Assembly (NCBI GenBank): GCA_964357255.1
Contig: CAYHKQ010000042.1
Span: 1 to 22,317, forward strand
DNA: 22,317 bases
Direction: 5' to 3'
Origin: JBBTIS01 sp038059855
GTDB taxonomy: Bacteria; Elusimicrobiota; Elusimicrobia; JACQPE01
Shown here: positions 7,303 to 14,066 of the stretch, piece after piece
How the letters are laid out: each line of letters starts with the position of its first letter
Numbering within the stretch: position 1 is the stretch's first letter
Notes under the pieces: generated by a model
Seen by the model: only the letters and a program-made list of their open reading frames with translations
Databases searched by the model: none
Told to the model about the DNA's origin: nothing
Program-made: the position numbers and the translations under genes

Positions 7303-8574
7303 TCAGATGCGCCGGTCCACTCGGCCGGTTTTTTTTCGGCCCAGGCCGAGGGCGTCGTGAAGGGTTCGCAGGGCGTCGAGGCCTTGGCGCTCGGCGATCA
7401 CACAGGCGATTTTGATGTCGGAAGCGGAAATCATTTGGATATTGATGCGCCGGCGGGCCAGGGTGTCGAAAACTTTAGCCGCGATCACCGAGTCATTTTT
7501 GAGACCTGCGCCGATAACGGAAATTTTGGCGCAGGACTCATCCACATCGATGCGCCCGGCGCCGATTTCGCGCCCGGCGCGCTTTAGGGCCGCCTGCGCC
7601 GCTTGACTCGCGGCGCGTTCGACCATGATTGAGATGTGATTGGTCCCATCGGTCAGGGCCGCGGACTGCACGATCATGTCGAGCGCAATGGCGTCTTTGG
7701 CCAGCTCGCGCAATATGATCGCGGCGACGCCCGGTTTGTCCGGCGCTTTTTGGATGGTAATTTTGGCGAGGCTTTTATTAAGAGCCACGCCTGAGATGAG
7801 GGGAGCTTCCATGGCGGAGCTTTTAGTTTTAGATGACGATTTCATGATCCACGTGCCCTCCTGATTGTTAAAACTGCATTTGACGCAGATGGGAACATTG
7901 TAGCGTTTGGCCATTTCAATGGAACGGGACTGCATGACCTGAGCGCCGGCTCCGGCGAGTTCGAGCATCTCGTCATACGAGAGGCGCTCAACTCGCCGCG
8001 CCCAAGGGACAAGGCGCGGATCCGCGGTATACACGCCTTCGACGTCCGTGTAAATTTCAGCGGCCCGGGCGCCCAGCGCCGCGGCCAGGGCCACCGCGGT
8101 CAAATCCGAGCCGCCTCGGCCCAAGGTCGTGATTTCGCCCTCGGCGTTCATGCCCTGGAATCCGGCCACGACGACTACTTTACGATGACCCAGACATTCC
8201 AGAATTTTTTTGGGTTTGATGCCTACGATTTTGGCCGTGGTGAACGAATTTGTGGATAGGATTCCGGCTTGGCCGCCGGTGAGCGAGACGGACATCGCGC
8301 CTTGGGATTTCAGAGCAATCGCAAACAGGGCGATGCTGATTTGCTCGCCCGTGGCCAAGAGCATATCCATTTCGCGCCGGTCCGGCTCGGGGCTGATGTT
8401 GCGGGCCAAATCTACGAGCTCATCCGTCATTTCTCCCGGCGCCGAAACCACGACCACGACGTCAAGGCCCTGTTTCTTGGCTTTGATAACTTTTTTTGCC
8501 GAGGACAGAATCCGCTCGGGATTGGCGACCGAAGTGCCGCCGAATTTCATGACAACGAGTTTTTTAACGGACAT
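7303..8574 (-). CDS. lysC: Aspartate kinase, 423 aa
   Basis: Aspartokinase phosphorylates L-aspartate with ATP, the first step of lysine, threonine, methionine and diaminopimelate synthesis; it is cytosolic. The N-terminus has the kinase signature VMKFGGTSV (~8-16). The catalytic fold continues with LLATGEQIS, FQGMNAEGEITTLGRGGSDLTA (given in part, ~145-165) and YTDVEGVYTADPR. Two ACT regulatory domains occupy the C-terminal third (~270-345 with KAPDKPGVAA, and ~350-415), so feedback inhibition by lysine and/or threonine is expected. Length is normal for monofunctional enzymes. The ATG lies inside the end of the hom gene, overlapping by 11 bases, with GAGGG as ribosome-binding site. The order hom-lysC makes a compact aspartate-family operon. 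Confidence 0.95.
   Translation of the reverse strand: MSVKKLVVMKFGGTSVANPERILSSAKKVIKAKKQGLDVVVVVSAPGEMTDELVDLARNISPEPDRREMDMLLATGEQISIALFAIALKSQGAMSVSLTGGQAGILSTNSFTTAKIVGIKPKKILECLGHRKVVVVAGFQGMNAEGEITTLGRGGSDLTAVALAAALGARAAEIYTDVEGVYTADPRLVPWARRVERLSYDEMLELAGAGAQVMQSRSIEMAKRYNVPICVKCSFNNQEGTWIMKSSSKTKSSAMEAPLISGVALNKSLAKITIQKAPDKPGVAAIILRELAKDAIALDMIVQSAALTDGTNHISIMVERAASQAAQAALKRAGREIGAGRIDVDESCAKISVIGAGLKNDSVIAAKVFDTLARRRINIQMISASDIKIACVIAERQGLDALRTLHDALGLGRKKTGRVDRRI
7311..7336 (+). terminator. Possible terminator of the GNAT gene
   Basis: GCCGG and CCGGT can pair as a short stem (7311-7315 with 7325-7329), immediately followed by a run of eight T. The stem is only 4-5 bp, so efficiency is uncertain. 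It lies inside the 3' end of the convergent aspartate kinase gene, so the sequence also codes on the other strand. Confidence 0.35.
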
Positions 8575-9913
8575 CGCCCTCGAATCTCAAGCGAGACGCG
8601 ATTTGCACATCGGAGCCGAGGCCTTTGAAGCGAGTCAGCGCTTGGCGCATTGCGCGTTCTTTGGCGCGATGAGTCACGAGGATAATCGTCGCCCGGCCTG
8701 GTTTTGGCGTCAAGGCTCTCACCGGTCCTTGATGGACTTGGGCGATCGAGATTTCAGCTCGAGCCATGACTTGGGCTATTTTTGCCAAGACACCGGGCCG
8801 ATCCTTGGCATCCAGCCTTAAGTAATAAGAGGAAGAGACCTCATCCATAGGCTTGACCTTTGGGCGCTGTTCGGATGACGCGGCGTTCGTTGCCGGACGG
8901 GAGTCAAGGAGGCGTTTGGCCGCGTCCGCTAAATCGCTTAAGACCGCATTGGCCGCGGGCAGGGCGCCGGCCCCCTTGCCTTGGAAGTATAAATCCCCGG
9001 CCCGGTCGGTTTTGAGCCAGATGGCATTGTACTCGTCATGAACCGTGGCAAAAGGGTGTTTCGTGGGAATCAGGCAAGGATGGACGCGGAAATCCAGCTG
9101 GCCGTTGTCCTCGCGGCGAAAGAGGCCGAGCAAGCGGCAGGTGCGGCCCAAATGCTGCTGGGCGAAGAGGATGTCCGCGGTGTTAAGTCCGCTAATTCCC
9201 TCGATATGGGCCAGTCGCGGAGCCACCCAGGAGCCGCTTATTAAGGAAGCTAAAATAGAGAGCTTGTGAGCCGTGTCAATTCCTTCGATATCGAGCGTGG
9301 GTTTAGCCTCGGCTAATCCCAGGGCTTGGGCTTTTTTGAGCGCTTCGCCATAGCTTAATCCTTCATGAATCATCCGCGTCAAGATGAAATTCGTCGTGCC
9401 GTTTAATATGCCTTGAAGGGCCATGATTTTTGAGGAAGCCAGGCCTTCCCGGATCGAGCGGATAATGGGAATGGCGCTTGCCACGGACGCTTCGTAATAA
9501 ATCGCGCGGTTGTGTTCGCGGGAGGCCTGATGGATTTCCTCCCAGCAGGTCGCCAGGAGCAGTTTATTGGCGGTGATGACGTCTTTGGAATTAGCCAGGG
9601 CTTCAAGAATCAGTCGCCGCGCGTCTTCCAAGCCGCCGATAAGCTCGACGACGATATTAACCCGATTGTCCTTGAGCATCGGGCCAAAGTCCCGGGCGAC
9701 TTGGGTTTGGGACGAAATTCGTAATTTCGTTGTTTTGTTTCGCGGGTGCCGGTCAATGAGCCAAAGCAATCTGATTTTGGCGCCCAGGATTGCCTCCATG
9801 CGTCGGCGGCGTTCCTCAAAAAGTTGGCAAGTTGCCCGACCCACATGACCCAGGCCAACCAAGGCAATACCGACGGACAGGGAATTCATTGATGAGAGTT
9901 TACCTAACTCCAT
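8564..9913 (-). CDS. hom: Homoserine dehydrogenase, 449 aa
   Basis: The enzyme reduces aspartate semialdehyde to homoserine with NAD(P)H, feeding threonine and methionine synthesis. The Rossmann nucleotide-binding motif GLGHVG is near residue 20. The catalytic domain shows VVELIGG, VITANK (~115), YEASVASAIPIIRSI and GILNGTTNFIL (~165), all diagnostic, and the substrate region with LDIEGIDTAHKL (~207-218). A C-terminal ACT domain (~365-445, KDRPGVLAKIAQVM) predicts threonine feedback. Length is typical of the ACT-containing form. ATG 9913 gives eight extra residues; the internal ATG at 9889 (MNSLSVGIALVG) also matches the family start, so the start is uncertain by eight codons. Its stop overlaps lysC. 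Confidence 0.95.
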   Translation of the reverse strand: MELGKLSSMNSLSVGIALVGLGHVGRATCQLFEERRRRMEAILGAKIRLLWLIDRHPRNKTTKLRISSQTQVARDFGPMLKDNRVNIVVELIGGLEDARRLILEALANSKDVITANKLLLATCWEEIHQASREHNRAIYYEASVASAIPIIRSIREGLASSKIMALQGILNGTTNFILTRMIHEGLSYGEALKKAQALGLAEAKPTLDIEGIDTAHKLSILASLISGSWVAPRLAHIEGISGLNTADILFAQQHLGRTCRLLGLFRREDNGQLDFRVHPCLIPTKHPFATVHDEYNAIWLKTDRAGDLYFQGKGAGALPAANAVLSDLADAAKRLLDSRPATNAASSEQRPKVKPMDEVSSSYYLRLDAKDRPGVLAKIAQVMARAEISIAQVHQGPVRALTPKPGRATIILVTHRAKERAMRQALTRFKGLGSDVQIASRLRFEGDVR

Positions 9914-9934
9914 GCCCCGTGTGAAATTTTACTC

Positions 9935-9963
9935 TTGATTGCAGGACTTTTTACTGGTAGACT
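9935..9963 (+). promoter_or_regulatory. Probable sigma-70-type promoter of the FecR-domain gene
   Basis: TTGATT (9935-9940) and TAGACT (9958-9963) match -35 and -10 boxes at four of six positions each, with an ideal 17-base spacer. The start codon at 10004 has a strong AGGGAGGA ribosome-binding site. The same 90-base gap must hold the divergent hom promoter. Confidence 0.45.
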
Positions 9964-10003
9964 TAATGCGTAGGGCGGTTGTCTTTGCCTGTAGGGAGGA
10001 AAC

Positions 10004-10633
10004 ATGAATTTGTTGCTATTTTTTTTGGCGGGCGCTTTGAGCGCGTCGCCGACCGCGCGTCTTGAGGTCGGCAAGGGAACGGTTCATTTGATGCGCGCGG
10101 GATCATCGGTTTGGTTGCCGATTGAAACAAACACGGAAGTGTTGCAAGGCGATAAGTTGAGAACCTATGCCGATACCAAGGCGATTTTAATTTTGGCCGA
10201 CAGCTCGACGGTCGAACTGCATCCTTGGAGCTTATTGCAGATTGACAGCCTCGATAGTCAGGGTCAGAATTTTCGTCTTGATATGGGTAGCGTTCGCTCG
10301 AGGGTGGCCAAGTTCATGAGGCGTTTTCAAGTAGCGACCCCTGTGTCTGTTTGCGCGGCGCGCGGAACGGATTACAATGTGGCCGTTGACCCCGACCAGC
10401 AGGGCAAGACCAGCGTCAGCGTCGCGGAAGGCAAGGTTTCGGTCAAGGACGACAAGGGCGGGGAGGTCTTATTGGCCAAGGGCGATTCGGTGATTGTTTT
10501 GGCCGAAGGATTGCAGACCCCGGCGCGTTCCTCGCCGTCCGAGGAGTCCGAGTCGCCGCCCCGGCGCCGGCGATTGTTTTACAGCGTGATGGGCGCGTTT
10601 GTTTTTATCGCGGTTGCGTTGGTTGCGATTTAG
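10004..10633 (+). CDS. FecR-domain membrane-anchored protein, 209 aa
   Basis: A signal peptide (MNLLLFFLAGALSASPTA) is followed by a FecR-type beta-rich domain (~20-150). Visible signatures are TNTEVLQGDKLRTYADTKAI, LADSSTVELHPWS, MGSVRSRV and the closing VATPVSVCAARGTDYNV. A Ser/Pro/Glu-rich linker (~170-185) with PPRRRR leads into a C-terminal membrane helix (~190-208). Classical FecR proteins are anti-sigma/sensor proteins, with the membrane helix N-terminal to the sensing domain; here the order is reversed, and no sigma factor or TonB receptor is adjacent. It is more likely one of the many periplasmic FecR-domain proteins of unknown role. It ends one base before the direct repeat of the first MITE-like element. 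Confidence 0.8.
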   Translation: MNLLLFFLAGALSASPTARLEVGKGTVHLMRAGSSVWLPIETNTEVLQGDKLRTYADTKAILILADSSTVELHPWSLLQIDSLDSQGQNFRLDMGSVRSRVAKFMRRFQVATPVSVCAARGTDYNVAVDPDQQGKTSVSVAEGKVSVKDDKGGEVLLAKGDSVIVLAEGLQTPARSSPSEESESPPRRRRLFYSVMGAFVFIAVALVAI

Positions 10634-10642
10634 TGAAAGCTC

Positions 10643-10769
10643 GTAACTACCCAGGTCCCCTTGGATTCGTCATACCGGCGAAAGCCGGTATCCAGTGAAG
10701 GCAAATCCAAAGAAGGCCTGGATTCCGGCTTTCGCCGGAATGACGGGGAAGGGGAACCTGAGTAGTTAC
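10643..10769 (+). mobile_element. MITE-like element 1 (127 bp) with terminal inverted repeats and 8-bp target duplication
   Basis: The ends GTAACTACCCAGGTCCCCTT (10643-10662) and the complement of 10749-10769 agree except for one mismatch and one gap. The direct repeat GAAAGCTC flanks the element at 10635-10642 and 10770-10777, as expected from transposition. Inside are two hairpins arranged as an inverted pair: ATACCGGC-GAAA-GCCGGTAT (10672-10691) and ATTCCGGCTTTCGCCGGAAT (10722-10741). This belongs to the widespread short repeat whose translation gives WIPAFAGMT. It has no coding capacity, so a transposase elsewhere would have to mobilise it. Confidence 0.82.
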
Positions 10770-10784
10770 GAAAGCTCGATAATT

Positions 10785-10790
10785 TATAAT
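10785..10790 (+). promoter_or_regulatory. Candidate -10 box (TATAAT) of the metal-efflux operon
   Basis: A perfect TATAAT lies 7 bases after the right-hand target duplication of element 1 and 15 bases before the ATG of the Cys-rich gene. At 17-base spacing the -35 position would fall on GTAGTT, inside the element's terminal repeat. No good -35 is seen, so an activator or a hybrid promoter is possible. Confidence 0.35.
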
Positions 10791-10805
10791 ATTAGCGAGA
10801 AGCTG

Positions 10806-11189
10806 ATGATTAAAAAATTAGCAATCATGGCGTTGATCCTTGGGGTCAGCCAAGCGAGCGCTTGTTTGCTCCAATGCCAAGGCATGAGCAGCCATCAAAA
10901 TCGCCGGCCACAAACTTCATCCGCGCATCATTGCTGTCCTAATTCCAAGCGGTCCAAACAAGTTCCTTCTCACCCCGGAGCTGTTTGTTGCCTGGTAAAA
11001 TTTCAATCTCAAGATTCAACCCTGAAAGTCGCTTCGTTTCAAAAGACCGATATCGTTTGGTTGCCGCAGAGTAGCGGCCCGGATTCGGCCCAAGTGTTTC
11101 GCGGCCCGGTCTTGGAATCCGTTCTTCCTCAAAAAATTCCCAAACCTCTTGTTTGGGCTATTCGCCTTCTTCGTTCTCCTCCAGCATAA
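10806..11189 (+). CDS. Small Cys/His-rich secreted protein, possible lipoprotein, 127 aa
   Basis: The protein starts MIKKLAIMALILGVSQASAC; the sequence before Cys20 is an acceptable lipobox (ASAC), so it may be lipidated, otherwise it is periplasmic. The first half is a likely metal-binding region with six Cys (20, 24, 43, 44, 61, 62) and four His (30, 41, 42, 56), including HHCCP and VCCL. The second half (~65-127) has no recognisable motif. I chose ATG 10806 because upstream in-frame codons come from the inserted repeat (WIPAFAGMT) and place the signal peptide internally. It resembles small Cys/His proteins at the head of copper-resistance operons, but I cannot name a family. It precedes cusC, with element 2 between. 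Confidence 0.68.
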   Translation: MIKKLAIMALILGVSQASACLLQCQGMSSHQNRRPQTSSAHHCCPNSKRSKQVPSHPGAVCCLVKFQSQDSTLKVASFQKTDIVWLPQSSGPDSAQVFRGPVLESVLPQKIPKPLVWAIRLLRSPPA

Positions 11190-11269
11190 AAACGCTCTTG
11201 CCGTAAATCCGGCCGTTGCGTTTTATAAGAAGTTTATTGCCGGACCTTAATATTTCGTTTACTTGTTTA

Positions 11270-11392
11270 CACGACTCATGCAAAATACGCCCGCTCATGG
11301 TGAGCTTGTCGAACCATGAGCCTGACCAAGGGATTGGCTCATCCTTCGACAAGCTCAGGATGAGCGGGTTCAATCAATTTGCATGACTCGTA
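11270..11392 (+). mobile_element. MITE-like element 2 (~123 bp) with inverted repeats, paired hairpins and 7-bp direct repeats
   Basis: ACGACTCATGCAAA (11271-11284) matches the complement of 11378-11391 at 13 of 14 bases. TTGTTTA flanks it at 11263-11269 and 11393-11399, a probable target duplication. Two 9-bp hairpins lie inside: GCTCATGGT/ACCATGAGC (11293-11321) and GCTCATCCT/AGGATGAGC (11337-11365). Their 11-base loops, GAGCTTGTCGA and TCGACAAGCTC, are exact reverse complements. This is the dispersed repeat that translates to HPELVEG/LSLSKDE in many genomes. It lies in the 234-base gap between the Cys-rich gene and cusC; the rest of that gap shows nothing clear. Confidence 0.78.
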
Positions 11393-11423
11393 TTGTTTAT
11401 CGTGAGGTCCATATGGAGGTGAA

Positions 11424-12674
11424 TTGAAGATTATTCTAGCGCCAGCGTTTGTGGTCATGCTTATTGTTCCGGCTATGGCTGAGGAGACTGTTTTCATTTC
11501 GACGGGATCCCTTACATTGAAGGAAGCCTTGGCCGAGGCCCGCGAGCGCAGTCCTGAAATTTTAGCCGCCCGTAAATTTTGGGAGGCGCTTGCGAGCAGG
11601 CCGGTTGGGGCGGCCGCGCCGGAGAATCCCCGTCTGGATATTGAAAGAATGTACGCGAGCGGCGGAAGGAACATTATAACAGGGGCCGAGGAAAAAAATT
11701 TTATGCTCAGCCAGGAGATTCCTTTCCCGGCAAAACTTCATTTGAGAAAGCGGGTGGCTTTAAAAGCCGCGGCCATGGCGGAGCAAGGGTATTTGGCCAA
11801 GATCAGGGACGTGCTGGCCCGGGTCCGTTCGATCTATGCCATGCTTTATCTTTCACACAAAAATTTGGAATTGTTTAACGAGAATATTGAGTTGTTGCGC
11901 CGTTTTGCCAAGGTGGCTGAGTCAAAATACGCGGCCGGCCGCGCGAGCCAATCGGACGTCCTTAAGGCCCACGTGGAATTGAGCAAGATGCTTAATATGC
12001 TCGTGGTTGTTAATCAGGACAAGGAGGCGGCCGGGTTCATGCTCAACGCGCTTTTGGGCAGGGCCCCGGAGTCGGCATTAGGGGTTCCGGTTGATCTTGA
12101 TTCAAAAAAATTGGACTACAGTCTCGACGAGCTTGAGCGCCAAGCCTTGCAATCGCGTCCCCAACTGCTCGAAGCGGCGCTCGGCGTGGAGCGGGCCGCC
12201 GGCGCGCTTTCATTGGCCAGATCGGAATTTTTTCCTGATTTCATGCTTCAATACCGCCAGCGCCGCGATTCTATGCGTGGAAGTTCTCAGGACGCGATGA
12301 TTGGATTTACGATCCCTCTTTGGTTTTGGAAGCCCGCGGCCATGGCGGCCGAGGCCAAGTCGGAGTTGCAAATGTTTCAGGCCCAACTGCAGGCCACCAG
12401 GCTCATGACCCTGTCCGAGGTCCGCGCTTCCTTTGTCCGGGCCCGGACAAGCCAGCGCCTGATTGAACTTTATCGCAACGGCGTCTTGGCGCAGGCCGAG
12501 GGGGCGCTTAAAGTGGTTGAGGCGAGTTATCAGGCCGATAAGGCGAGTTTTCTGGACTTGGTGGACGGACAGCGCGCATTTTTGAATTTTAAGCTCGAAT
12601 ACTACCAATACATCGCCGAGTACGAACAACGCCTCGCGGAGCTAGAGCGCGCTGTTGGAAAGGAGTTGCTATGA
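11424..12674 (+). CDS. cusC: CusC-like outer-membrane efflux channel (TolC family), 416 aa
   Basis: This is the outer-membrane duct of a tripartite RND metal-efflux pump. The signal peptide is MKIILAPAFVVMLIVPAMAEE. Two outer-membrane-efflux-protein repeats follow (~25-210 and ~225-415): LTLKEALAEARERSPEILAA, then PRLDIERMYASGG, long helices with YAAGRASQSDVLKAHVEL (~170-185), and the second repeat with GFTIPLWFW (~292-300) and ADKASFLDLVDGQRAFL. Length is typical. The start is the TTG at 11424, four bases after GGAGG; ATG 11413 hits a stop after four codons, and only the TTG gives a proper signal peptide. No lipobox is seen, unlike E. coli CusC. Its TGA overlaps the cusB ATG (ATGA), with AAAGGAG as ribosome-binding site, so the two are translationally coupled. 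Confidence 0.88.
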   Translation: MKIILAPAFVVMLIVPAMAEETVFISTGSLTLKEALAEARERSPEILAARKFWEALASRPVGAAAPENPRLDIERMYASGGRNIITGAEEKNFMLSQEIPFPAKLHLRKRVALKAAAMAEQGYLAKIRDVLARVRSIYAMLYLSHKNLELFNENIELLRRFAKVAESKYAAGRASQSDVLKAHVELSKMLNMLVVVNQDKEAAGFMLNALLGRAPESALGVPVDLDSKKLDYSLDELERQALQSRPQLLEAALGVERAAGALSLARSEFFPDFMLQYRQRRDSMRGSSQDAMIGFTIPLWFWKPAAMAAEAKSELQMFQAQLQATRLMTLSEVRASFVRARTSQRLIELYRNGVLAQAEGALKVVEASYQADKASFLDLVDGQRAFLNFKLEYYQYIAEYEQRLAELERAVGKELL

Positions 12675-14059
12675 GAAAAAATAAACTTGTGATTTTAATC
12701 CTTGCGGTTTTTATCTTTGGAGCCGGCGGCCTGGTTGTGCGGTTTCGCCGTGGAGCAAGTCATGGCGCTGGAGTCGCCCCAGAGGCGGTCCGTTATTATT
12801 GTCCGATGCATCCTACTTATACCTCGGATCGCCCCGGCGCTTGTCCGATTTGCAACATGTCTCTTGTGCCCATGGAGACGCCGGATGCTTCCGGGGCCGC
12901 GGCTCAGAATCCTGCCGGTTCCGGAAAAAAAGTCTGCCTGCTTCACAACTGCAACATGGCCAATTGCCCCATGGAGTTAGAACTCAAACCAGGCCAAAAG
13001 GTGACATGTCCCGTATGCGGGACTCATGTAGAGGAGGCGCAAGAGCTTGCTCAAGGAAAAATTCTCTATTACCGTCATCCCGTGCGGCCGGAGCTAACGT
13101 CCCCGTCGCTCAAAAAGGATGAGATGGGAATGGATTACGTGCCTGTCTATGCCGAGAAACAAGACGTTCGGGTTCCGGTCGGGGGCCAAGCCGGCGTGAC
13201 TTTGACGGCGGAGCGCCGCCGGCTCATTGGCATGGAATCGCAGGCATTGGTAAGACGTGATTTAAAATTTACGGTCAGGGCCAGCGGCCGCGTGGCTTAT
13301 GATCCTGATCTTTACAACGCCATTGCGGAATATCGGGAGGCTGTGCGGACTAAAGAACAGGTCAAGGAGAATTCCTGGCCCGATGTCCAGGATCGTTCCC
13401 AAGCTTTAGTGAGGGCTTCCCTTTTGAGATTGAGACAGTCGGGTTTATCTGAGTCTCAAATTGAAGATATTGCCCGGAGCACGGGGGCGCAGTCAACTAA
13501 TCTCCTTTTGGGAGGTTCCGAAGAAAGCGTCTGGGTCTATGCCCAGATTTATGAGTATGAGATTGGCTTTGTCAAATCCGGCCAGAGAGCCGAAATTACA
13601 ACCCCGGCTTATCGGGGACGGAAATTTTACGGCACGGTTAAAGCGGTGGACCCTATCCTTTCCGCGGAAACCAGGTCTCTTAAAGTCCGTATCGAGGTTC
13701 CCAATCCCGAGGGGCTCTTGAAGCTGGAAATGTATGTCAACGCGGAGATCCGCGTGGACATTGGATTTAAGCTTGCCCTTCCCGAGGAGGCGCTTATGGA
13801 GACGGGCGAGCGTCAACTCGTTTTTATTGACCTTGGCCAGGGGCGCATTGAGCCAAGAGAGGTGCGCATCGGCCAAGAGGCGAAGGGTTATTATGAGGTC
13901 ATCTCCGGCATCCGCGAAGGCGAGAGGGTCGTGACATCGGCCAATTTCCTCATTGACTCCGAGTCGAAACTGAAGGCCGCCATTTCAACCTCGAAGGACA
14001 AGGCCAAGGGCAAGGGCGACTCCCAACCCGCCGATTCTTTTTCGGAACACAGGCATTGA
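12671..14059 (+). CDS. cusB: CusB-like periplasmic adaptor with three N-terminal metal-binding segments, 462 aa
   Basis: This is the membrane-fusion protein linking CusA and CusC. Residues 5-23 are a membrane anchor. Three metal-binding segments follow: a heavy-metal-binding domain YYCPMHP...CPICNM (Cys44, 58, 61); a Cys-rich unit CLLHNCNMANCPM with CPVCGTH (Cys89, 94, 99, 113, 116); and a Cys-less domain YYRHPV...KKDEMGMDYVPVY (133-160), the form usual in CusB. The adaptor core (~175-440) shows LIGMESQALVRRDLKFTVRA, ASGRVAYDPDLY, a shortened helical hairpin (~225-275), the beta-barrel YEIGFVKSGQRAEI and the membrane-proximal VTSANFLIDSESKL. The tail ends EHRH. Extra segments may take up Cu(I)/Ag(I) before transfer to CusA. 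It sits 7 bases before cusA. Confidence 0.92.
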   Translation: MRKNKLVILILAVFIFGAGGLVVRFRRGASHGAGVAPEAVRYYCPMHPTYTSDRPGACPICNMSLVPMETPDASGAAAQNPAGSGKKVCLLHNCNMANCPMELELKPGQKVTCPVCGTHVEEAQELAQGKILYYRHPVRPELTSPSLKKDEMGMDYVPVYAEKQDVRVPVGGQAGVTLTAERRRLIGMESQALVRRDLKFTVRASGRVAYDPDLYNAIAEYREAVRTKEQVKENSWPDVQDRSQALVRASLLRLRQSGLSESQIEDIARSTGAQSTNLLLGGSEESVWVYAQIYEYEIGFVKSGQRAEITTPAYRGRKFYGTVKAVDPILSAETRSLKVRIEVPNPEGLLKLEMYVNAEIRVDIGFKLALPEEALMETGERQLVFIDLGQGRIEPREVRIGQEAKGYYEVISGIREGERVVTSANFLIDSESKLKAAISTSKDKAKGKGDSQPADSFSEHRH

Positions 14060-14066
14060 GGCTTTT

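Noticed and set aside
10672..10741. Two hairpins in the fecR-cus gap read as a transcription terminator or CRISPR repeats.
   Set aside because: No U-run follows either stem, there are only two units in inverted (not direct) orientation, and the ends and direct repeats define a mobile element.
10695..10805. Longer start for the Cys-rich protein at 10695.
   Set aside because: The added residues are translated repeat (WIPAFAGMT) and place the signal peptide internally; ATG 10806 gives a normal one.
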